A DNA stretch of 36,272 nt from positions 1 through 36,272 of the forward strand of contig JAFXTE010000090.1 in assembly GCA_017525245.1 (NCBI GenBank), read 5' to 3'. This document shows positions 31,016-36,272 of this stretch, piece after piece. Numbering within the stretch: the first letter of the stretch is position 1; each line of letters begins with the position of its first letter. The notes beneath the pieces were generated by a model that was not told the DNA's origin, searched no databases, and saw only the letters and a program-made list of their open reading frames with translations. This DNA is from Bacteroidales bacterium. GTDB lineage: Bacteria; Bacteroidota; Bacteroidia; Bacteroidales; WCHB1-69. Position numbers and translations under genes: made by a program.

Positions 31016-31954
31016 ATGTTAAAAGACAAAACTTTCTGGAAGATCCACCTCAAATGGGGGGGCATCTTGGGCATCTTGCTTATCGGCATTGAATTGCTGA
31101 AAATGTTTGCCCGCAAGGTTGATTATCAAGCCGCGCAAATGCTTGATCTGGCAATGATTGTCGGATTCATACTGATGCTGCACCAAGGGGTGAAAGAATT
31201 CAAGGAGGCATATCCCGAACGGCTCTCGTTTGCCAAAGCATTCCGAAGCTGCATCGTTTTGTCTCTTATAGGAGCATTAGTTCTTTTCGGTTACGATATG
31301 TTCCACTACTCCTTCATTGAAAAAGACGGCCTGCAACAGAAATATACCGTGGCTTTGGACAAATACAAACAGAATCTGGCAAAAGACACCTTGACGAATA
31401 CCGAGCTCAAAGCATATACCGATGCGGCGACGGCTATCTTGGACGGGCAAAAAGAGGCATTGCTCAACAGCGCTACCATCATGAAGGACAACAGTTTGAC
31501 CTCCGATTCTCTTCGTCAAGAGTTACGCAACGAGATCAACAGCGGCATTCTGATTTTCCAGCAATTTTATGTCAACAAACTGTATTCCAAACCCGCAACG
31601 GACAAAGCGCAGTACCAACTCGGCAACTTCACCCCATACGCCAAAAAAGTGCTGATGGAAACGCTTGTAAGCTACACCGAGCAAAACCAGGGAAAAAGTT
31701 CCACACCTTACGTACAGGAGATCGTCCAGCAAACCAACGACTCACTTGCAAACATTGACCCGCTCGAAAAACGCTACGAGGAGAACAAATCCCGGGTGCC
31801 ACATTATGACCAGAACGGCAAATACGCTGCTGTCAGCGCCATGATGTACCTGCTCTACGGCATGTTCTTCGGCCTCTTCGTCGCCATGTTCAACTACACG
31901 TCGAAGAAACCGATTGAAGAGTTCGTCCCGTCCGAAAACGAAGAGACTGAATAA
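31016..31954 (+). CDS. DUF4199 domain membrane protein
   Basis: The 312-residue protein has three spans near its N-terminus (about residues 15-32, 44-57 and 78-95), a long soluble central part of about 170 residues, and a final span (AVSAMMYLLYGMFFGLFVAMF) before an acidic tail. This layout, with FWKIHLKWGGILGI at the start, matches DUF4199 proteins of Bacteroidota, whose function is unknown. The GT2 gene follows 65 bases later on the same strand; I recall this pair as recurrent in the phylum, suggesting a shared envelope role. Confidence 0.75.
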   Translation: MLKDKTFWKIHLKWGGILGILLIGIELLKMFARKVDYQAAQMLDLAMIVGFILMLHQGVKEFKEAYPERLSFAKAFRSCIVLSLIGALVLFGYDMFHYSFIEKDGLQQKYTVALDKYKQNLAKDTLTNTELKAYTDAATAILDGQKEALLNSATIMKDNSLTSDSLRQELRNEINSGILIFQQFYVNKLYSKPATDKAQYQLGNFTPYAKKVLMETLVSYTEQNQGKSSTPYVQEIVQQTNDSLANIDPLEKRYEENKSRVPHYDQNGKYAAVSAMMYLLYGMFFGLFVAMFNYTSKKPIEEFVPSENEETE

Positions 31955-31960
31955 CATAGA

Positions 31961-31983
31961 CTTGAACCTTGAACTTTGAACTT
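31961..31983. repeat. TTGAACT heptads in the DUF4199-GT2 gap
   Basis: CTTGAACCTTGAACTTTGAA is followed directly by the 33-bp ATAACC repeat. The word is the same as in the folC leader (11411-11446). Confidence 0.8.
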
Positions 31984-32016
31984 CAATAACCAATAACCCA
32001 TAACCAATAACCATTA
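31984..32016 (+). repeat. 33-bp ATAACC-type repeat, copy D, before the GT2 gene
   Basis: This copy is identical to copy C (27562-27594) over all 33 bases and ends 3 bases before the GT2 start codon. Confidence 0.9.
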
Positions 32017-32019
32017 GAA

Positions 32020-32976
32020 ATGGAAATATCCGTTATAGTACCCTTGTTGAACGAAGCAGAATCGCTGCCGGAACTGATCGCGTGGATCGAGCGCGTGATG
32101 GCAGAGAACCAATTTTCCTACGAAGTCATCATGGTGGATGACGGCTCCACCGACGAGTCGTGGTCGGTGATTCAGGGATTACACGCCAGAAACAGTGCTA
32201 TCAAAGGCATCCGGTTCCGCCGCAACTACGGCAAATCAGCGGCCTTAAACACCGCTTTCGAAGCTTGCCAAGGCGACGTGGTCATCACCATGGATGCCGA
32301 CCTGCAGGACAGCCCCGACGAAATCCCCGAGCTCTACCGAATGGTCAAGGAGGACGGCTACGATTTGGTATCTGGCTGGAAAAAAGTACGTTACGACTCC
32401 AAACTAGCCAAGAACATCCCGTCAAAGTTCTTCAACTGGACCACCCGACGGATGTCGGGCATCATGCTCCACGACTTCAACTGCGGACTCAAGGCTTATA
32501 AGAAGGATGTGGTGAAATCGATTGAGGTCTATAGCGAGATGCACCGCTACATTCCCGTCATCGCCAAGTGGGCGGGTTTCAGCAATATCGGTGAAAAGGT
32601 GGTCATCCATCAGAAACGCAAACACGGCGTGTCCAAATTCGGTTGGAATCGCTTCATCAACGGTTACTTAGACCTGCTCACCGTCAATTTCATGTCGAAA
32701 TTCGGCAAGAAACCGATGCACCTCTTCGGAAGCCTGGGAACGCTGTCGTTCCTCATCGGTATTGTCATCACCATCATTCTGATTGCGCAGAAACTCTACC
32801 GGATATCGCATCATGTGGCTGGATTCCGTCAGGTCACAGACCAACCGTTGTTCTACCTCGCACTGTTGGCCATGGTGTTCGGTTTGATGCTGTTCCTCGC
32901 TGGATTCCTCGCCGAACTTATCGCCCGCAACGGCTCCGACCGCAACAAATACCTGATTTCCGACAGAATTGAATAA
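32020..32976 (+). CDS. GT2 family glycosyltransferase (DPM1/GtrB/ArnC-like)
   Basis: The 318-residue enzyme transfers a sugar from a nucleotide donor, probably to a polyprenyl phosphate at the inner membrane. The GT-A domain has VPLLNEAESLPEL, VDDGSTDESW with the donor-binding Asp pair at residues 40-41, and the metal-binding DxD of MDADLQDSPDEIP at 92-94. KHGVSKFGWNRFINGYLDLL follows, as in the DPM1/GtrB group. Two C-terminal spans (about residues 240-260 and 278-300) anchor it. It lies directly behind the DUF4199 gene. Confidence 0.9.
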   Translation: MEISVIVPLLNEAESLPELIAWIERVMAENQFSYEVIMVDDGSTDESWSVIQGLHARNSAIKGIRFRRNYGKSAALNTAFEACQGDVVITMDADLQDSPDEIPELYRMVKEDGYDLVSGWKKVRYDSKLAKNIPSKFFNWTTRRMSGIMLHDFNCGLKAYKKDVVKSIEVYSEMHRYIPVIAKWAGFSNIGEKVVIHQKRKHGVSKFGWNRFINGYLDLLTVNFMSKFGKKPMHLFGSLGTLSFLIGIVITIILIAQKLYRISHHVAGFRQVTDQPLFYLALLAMVFGLMLFLAGFLAELIARNGSDRNKYLISDRIE

Positions 32977-32985
32977 TATTCACCC

Positions 32986-33013
32986 GTAGAGACGCAATGC
33001 ATTGCGTCTCTAC
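32986..33013. repeat. GTAGAGACG 28-bp palindrome, perfect copy
   Basis: GTAGAGACGCAATG is followed by its exact reverse complement CATTGCGTCTCTAC. It starts 9 bases after the GT2 stop codon and lies in the leader of the FISUMP gene. Confidence 0.93.
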
Positions 33014-33032
33014 ATGTTTATGGAATCTGAGA

Positions 33033-33767
33033 ATGAACATTTATAGAACTTTTGCCATAATATTCGCCACACTGATGGCAACAGTTTCCATTCATGCCCA
33101 GAACATTCGTGACTGCGGCACCGTGACTGACATCGACGGCAATGTGTACCAAACCGTCTTGATGGGCGACGACTGCTGGATGCGTGAAAACCTTCGTACG
33201 CTGCACTACGCCGATGGTCATGAAATCTCACCCACCCCTGCCGCACCGAACAACGACCAGCAGCAAGTTTTTCGCTATGGCCGTTTATATACTTGGTTCT
33301 CAACGCTTAACGGTGCTGAACCGACAGAAGAAACCGATGGTCGTGTGCAAGGCCCGTGTCCCGACGGATGGCACGTACCCGCCAATTTCGAGTGGATGGG
33401 AGTGGAAGATTTTGTAGGCTACAAGGACTATTACCGCTGCGGCTCCGATGTCAACAATGTGGCGAAAGCCATGGCATCTACCGAAGGTTGGCAGTTCGAC
33501 TTTCTGACCAAAGGTGCGGCGTGCTGCATCATTGAAGAGGTTGCAACAAACAACAGCACAGGGTTTTCCGTGTTACCTGCAGGTAGCGTATGGAACGGCA
33601 AGGCAGAAGGATTTGGAACAAACGCCGGATTTTGGACATGCTCGGATGGCAGTCCAGACACCTCCCCTATCCACCGATTCTACTACACCAACGCCACAGT
33701 GGAAATCAACTGCACACCAAAAGAAGCATTCTATTCGGTGAGATGTATTAAAAACAGAAAGAATTAG
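33033..33767 (+). CDS. Secreted FISUMP-domain protein
   Basis: The 244-residue protein has a signal peptide (MNIYRTFAIIFATLMATVSIHAQ) and one FISUMP domain (Fibrobacter succinogenes major paralogous domain). The domain is visible as VTDIDGNVYQTVLMGDDCWM, RENLRTLHYADG, GPCPDGWHVPANFEW and the C-terminal YSVRCIKN. The fold is seen in surface proteins of Fibrobacteres and Bacteroidota; its role is unknown. The frame opens at an ATG in the palindrome (32997), but ATG 33033 gives the clean signal peptide and is preferred. No Lys-rich T9SS sorting domain is present. Its stop codon overlaps that of the convergent plug gene. Confidence 0.88.
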   Translation: MNIYRTFAIIFATLMATVSIHAQNIRDCGTVTDIDGNVYQTVLMGDDCWMRENLRTLHYADGHEISPTPAAPNNDQQQVFRYGRLYTWFSTLNGAEPTEETDGRVQGPCPDGWHVPANFEWMGVEDFVGYKDYYRCGSDVNNVAKAMASTEGWQFDFLTKGAACCIIEEVATNNSTGFSVLPAGSVWNGKAEGFGTNAGFWTCSDGSPDTSPIHRFYYTNATVEINCTPKEAFYSVRCIKNRKN

Positions 33768-35041
33768 TGCCTGTCTGCAATTGAACACGACTGGAAACCG
33801 ATGAGTCGGTCGTAAAACGTTCCCTCATCCTGGAAATATATATAAATATTGTATATATTATTTGTTTGGTAATGCGAGCCTTCTATATAGGTGGCGTCAA
33901 TCACATTGCTTCCATGCGGAACATACACGTACTGATAATTATAAGCCCCCTGTTTTAAAAAAAGTTCAGCTTCCCAGAAGTCAAACTCCTTGTTGTAACG
34001 AAGTTTGGCATCGTCCTGTAGCTGCCAATCCGTCAATTCCCCAAACACATATACGTCGCCGTCAGTGAACGGGAAACTACTTTTGAGCGTGAAATGGGTA
34101 AACACATAGTCTTCCGAATAATCATTTTTCAAATCCCGATTATAGTAATAGCAACGTCCATTCATGTTTCCTCTACTTTCGTAGGCGGCGTATGGACGCG
34201 CTTCATCTTGCAAAATGTAAGCGTGCGTATGACGATTTAAAAAGGAAATGCCCACAATATGGTCGGCATTGGAGCGCAGCGTAGTGATATCAAAAGTGTG
34301 AAACTCGGCACCTCCCGGGAAAGTGTTACGACCATCCGTAAAATCGAAACGCAATTCTTCAACATCACCGGAATTGTACGTTAGTCCAATTTTGGCGTTA
34401 TCCCATCTGTCATTCTGCTGAATAGTGGCATGTATCGAACGCTGGGGATTCCTGACACGATAGGCACCGGGATAAACAATAAAGTCAACATCCTGATGAG
34501 TGTACATCTTGTTGACATCTACTGCGTAATGCACGTCGCAGGATATCTTGGCGGGCACAGGTTCCATCACCATAAAACGGTGGGTCAAAATGGGGTTTTC
34601 CGGAGTGTCGTCATAAACATACAAAACATAGTTCCCTGATTTTGTGAACGATATATTTTCATTAGGAAACGTCGCTTGGTAATGGATATACGGTTCGATG
34701 GTGTTGAAAGAATGGTCATACGTTGTGATATCCTCTTCCATAAACCCTTCAATATATTCAATAGGATTCAGTTGCGACCACTTCCAATCATGCGTGCAAT
34801 GGATGAACGTATATTTCAAATGACGCGTTTCCAACTCCAAGTCATCAAATGAAAGATGGAACAAGTCAACCCCTAATGTACCGACCGCGTTGGAGAGCTG
34901 GTCGTTTCCCGCCACGAGCTGAACGCTACCGATCCCATTCACATACACTTTGTTATCCAATTGAATATCATATATTTCCACTTGACAATATGCCAAGCTG
35001 CAACTAAACACTAACAGGAAAAAGAGACATTTTTTTCTCAT
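33764..35041 (-). CDS. T9SS plug protein (formerly DUF5103)
   Basis: The 425-residue protein has a signal peptide (MRKKCLFFLLVFSCSLAYCQ). It continues with VEIYDIQLDNKVYVNGIGSVQL and LSFDDLELETRHLKYTFIHC. The signature TFPNENISFTKSGNYVLYVY and MEPVPAKISCDVHYAVDVNK follow, matching DUF5103 proteins. This family has been shown in Flavobacterium to be the plug that closes the SprA translocon pore on the periplasmic side of the outer membrane. The C-terminal part (FPFTDGDVYVFGELTDWQLQ) looks like a beta-sandwich domain. ATG 35041 is preferred to the GTG just upstream. The window also encodes a T9SS cargo (18705-20378). Confidence 0.85.
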   Translation of the reverse strand: MRKKCLFFLLVFSCSLAYCQVEIYDIQLDNKVYVNGIGSVQLVAGNDQLSNAVGTLGVDLFHLSFDDLELETRHLKYTFIHCTHDWKWSQLNPIEYIEGFMEEDITTYDHSFNTIEPYIHYQATFPNENISFTKSGNYVLYVYDDTPENPILTHRFMVMEPVPAKISCDVHYAVDVNKMYTHQDVDFIVYPGAYRVRNPQRSIHATIQQNDRWDNAKIGLTYNSGDVEELRFDFTDGRNTFPGGAEFHTFDITTLRSNADHIVGISFLNRHTHAYILQDEARPYAAYESRGNMNGRCYYYNRDLKNDYSEDYVFTHFTLKSSFPFTDGDVYVFGELTDWQLQDDAKLRYNKEFDFWEAELFLKQGAYNYQYVYVPHGSNVIDATYIEGSHYQTNNIYNIYIYFQDEGTFYDRLIGFQSCSIADRH

Positions 35042-35066
35042 CACAATAAAAGAATTTGATTAAAGT

Positions 35067-35075
35067 GCAAATATA
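35067..35075 (-). promoter_or_regulatory. Promoter -7 box for the T9SS plug gene
   Basis: TATATTTGC on the minus strand lies 26 bases before the plug gene ATG. There is no clear TTG box. Confidence 0.55.
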
Positions 35076-35115
35076 CATAAATTACGAATATACACAGACA
35101 GATAAAATTGACGCT

Positions 35116-35143
35116 GTAGAGACGTTTCATGAAACATCTCTAC
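35116..35143. repeat. GTAGAGACG 28-bp palindrome between the plug and sigma genes
   Basis: GTAGAGACGTTTCA is followed by TGAAACATCTCTAC; the arms pair at 13 of 14 positions. It stands in the divergent region, 41 bases upstream of the plug promoter box and 60 bases upstream of the sigma factor promoter. Confidence 0.88.
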
Positions 35144-35203
35144 AATTTCAAAGGAAAGATACTTTTTTTAGGATTCAAAATAACAAGATTTTTTTTCTGA
35201 ATG

Positions 35204-35234
35204 TTTGGCATATTAAAAAAAAATGTATCTTTGC
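35204..35234 (+). promoter_or_regulatory. Promoter of the ECF sigma factor gene
   Basis: TTTG at 35204-35207 and TATCTTTGC at 35226-35234 (18-base spacing) lie about 105 bases before the start codon. The leader is long compared with the neighbours. Confidence 0.65.
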
Positions 35235-35326
35235 CGCTCAAATAAAAGGCATTATCAATTTTTCAAACATTAAAGAAACACGCTATCGAGAGAACTTCTA
35301 CTTTTTGATTTTAATAACCCATAAAG

Positions 35327-35333
35327 AAAGGAG
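35327..35333 (+). promoter_or_regulatory. Shine-Dalgarno sequence of the sigma factor gene
   Basis: AAAGGAG stands 6 bases before the ATG. Such a strong site is unusual in this window, where most genes have none. Confidence 0.75.
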
Positions 35334-35339
35334 CATATC

Positions 35340-35921
35340 ATGAATTGGAATGCCTTATCCGATAACGAACTGATAGCACGTTATCAATCAGGTGATGAAA
35401 TTGCACTGAAGACTATTATACTCCGCTATGAACGGCGGCTGTTCTCTTATATTATGGTTTCCGTCAAGAACAAAGAGTTAGCGGAGGACATTTTCCAAGA
35501 CACCTTTATCAAGGTTATCAACACCATTCGTTCTGGCAACTATCAGGAAGAAGGAAAATTTTTCCAATGGATCATGCGGATTGCAAACAACCTGAAGATT
35601 GACTATTTTCGGAAAATGCAACGCATGCCGGTTATTGACGGCGGTGAAGAGTTTGACATTTTCACCATCATCGGTTCAAAAGATGAATCCGTCGAGGACA
35701 AGATGATCCGCGAACAGACATACGAGGACATCAACCACTATGTAGAATTCCTTCCCGAGGAACAAAAAGAGGTTTTGAAGATGCGGATTTACATGGACTA
35801 CAGTTTCAAAGAGATTGCAGAACTAACCAAAGTCAGCATCAACACCGCACTTGGCCGTATGAGATACGCCCTCATCAACCTCAGGAAAATCATGGCAAAA
35901 AACCATGTGGTTTTAGAGTAG
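35340..35921 (+). CDS. ECF-type RNA polymerase sigma factor
   Basis: The 193-residue sigma-70 family protein has region 2 (residues about 25-90) with YERRLFSYIMVSVKNKELAE and DIFQDTFIKVI, and the RpoD-like WIMRIANNLKIDYFR. Region 4 (residues about 130-185) has EFLPEEQKEVLKMRIYMDYS and FKEIAELTKVSINTALGRMR. It has no added C-terminal domain. No anti-sigma factor gene is seen on either side, although the downstream gene is outside the window. The promoter and strong ribosome-binding site suggest high expression. The regulon is unknown. Confidence 0.93.
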   Translation: MNWNALSDNELIARYQSGDEIALKTIILRYERRLFSYIMVSVKNKELAEDIFQDTFIKVINTIRSGNYQEEGKFFQWIMRIANNLKIDYFRKMQRMPVIDGGEEFDIFTIIGSKDESVEDKMIREQTYEDINHYVEFLPEEQKEVLKMRIYMDYSFKEIAELTKVSINTALGRMRYALINLRKIMAKNHVVLE

Positions 35922-35978
35922 CCTCCAATTCGGTTTTTGCATCGCAAAGCCAAAAATCTGCGAAATTCATACCCAGAT

Positions 35979-36006
35979 ATTAACTAATCAATTATGATTA
36001 GTTAAT
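35979..36006. terminator. Inverted repeat behind the sigma factor gene
   Basis: ATTAACTAATCA pairs perfectly with TGATTAGTTAAT across an ATTA loop, followed by AAAATTTTT. It is A/T rich and so weak for a terminator, but its place 58 bases after the stop codon fits; a regulatory binding site is the alternative. Confidence 0.55.
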
Positions 36007-36058
36007 AAAATTTTTGCAACAACCTGTCAATCAGCGCAAAAAAAATTTTTAAAAACTC

Positions 36059-36089
36059 TTGACAAACGCTTGTCAATGTTGTATCTTTG
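36059..36089 (+). promoter_or_regulatory. Promoter with its TTG box inside an inverted repeat
   Basis: TTG at 36059-36061 and TATCTTTG at 36082-36089 are spaced by 20 bases. The TTG is the start of the palindrome TTGACAA-ACGC-TTGTCAA (36059-36076), and a further TGTCAA half-site lies at 36025-36030. The palindrome sits where a repressor would block polymerase. The controlled gene lies beyond the right edge. Confidence 0.6.
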
Positions 36090-36091
36090 TC

Positions 36092-36157
36092 ATGTTCAAA
36101 AAAGGGTTGGCACCCCCCATTGAATTTGACCGTGAAATTATTCACCTTGATCACTAA
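36092..36157 (+). CDS. Possible 21-residue leader ORF
   Basis: A small frame with ATG and TAA (MFKKGLAPPIEFDREIIHLD and one more residue) begins 3 bases after the promoter box, too close for a normal leader unless the transcript is nearly leaderless. A second frame is open from a GTG at 36132 to the window edge and is rich in Lys, Arg, Asn and Gln; it may be the start of the next gene or untranslated leader. Neither can be decided from this sequence. Confidence 0.2.
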   Translation: MFKKGLAPPIEFDREIIHLDH

Positions 36158-36272
36158 AACAAAAGACAGCCGCAAGAGAAACAAAACCATTAATCAACCG
36201 ACAAAGAAGATTAACGAAGATAGGAAACTATCGCCTCCGCGAAAGGGAAGCAACAAACAAAACAAACAAAAA

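Noticed and set aside
32997-33032. Upstream start of the FISUMP protein inside the palindrome
   Set aside because: It would place 12 repeat-encoded residues before a clean signal peptide.
35056-35343. 95-residue ORF upstream of the sigma factor
   Set aside because: It spans a palindrome and the sigma factor promoter and has a composition typical of A/T-rich non-coding DNA.

Overview
The window reads as a chromosomal segment of a member of Bacteroidota, most likely an uncultured Bacteroidales-type bacterium. The evidence is: many promoters of the Bacteroidota type (TAnnTTTG about 10-25 bases before gene starts, some with a TTG box 19-20 bases further upstream); few Shine-Dalgarno sites; a serine protease with a type IX secretion (T9SS) C-terminal sorting domain; a T9SS plug protein (formerly DUF5103); FISUMP and DUF4199 proteins; and the gene run rsfS-ftsH-LUD-cdsA. 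Almost all genes are core housekeeping genes. No rRNA, CRISPR array, prophage or classical insertion sequence was seen.

Layout. 1-4374: the 3' end of sufB converges on dnaE. 4400-5500: an accessory pocket with a 29-residue very basic ORF and a DUF559 PD-(D/E)XK-type nuclease gene enclosed by 49-bp inverted repeats (48/49 identical). 5512-9101 (minus): tlyA and ftsK. 9283-14516 (plus): an exbB-exbD-tonB-like operon, then folC and a short Omp85 outer-membrane protein, separated by several kinds of short tandem repeat. 14576-18618 (minus): rsfS-ftsH-LUD-cdsA, tightly packed. 18660-22902 (plus): the secreted T9SS protease, a WbqC-like protein and a GT-C-like membrane glycosyltransferase. 22903-25858 (minus): an ABC-2 exporter (ATPase and two permeases). 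26059-27672 (plus): an NfuA/NifU-C scaffold, a frameshifted ychF and tRNA-Gly(CCC). 27673-28960: a gene-poor stretch with decayed coding remnants. 28961-33767 (plus): rplS, an ICMT/PEMT-like methyltransferase, methylmalonyl-CoA epimerase, DUF4199, a GT2 glycosyltransferase and a FISUMP lipoprotein-like secreted protein. 33764-35041 (minus): the T9SS plug protein. 35204-36272: an ECF sigma factor and the promoter and leader of a gene beyond the edge.

The genes cover Fe-S assembly (sufB, nfu), replication and division (dnaE, ftsK), envelope energisation and biogenesis (ExbB/ExbD/TonB-like, Omp85, CdsA, FtsH, glycosyltransferases, ABC exporter), T9SS secretion (plug and a cargo protease), translation (rplS, rsfS, tlyA, ychF, tRNA) and propionate/succinate metabolism (mce).

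The strongest unexplained signals are not ordinary genes. The first is the DUF559 element, whose ends contain conserved nested hairpins and which keeps a decayed second copy of its own gene tail. The second is a 33-bp repeat sitting 3-5 bases before four unrelated genes, one of them a tRNA. The third is a family of 28-bp palindromes scattered between genes. All family assignments were made by reading motifs, not by database search.
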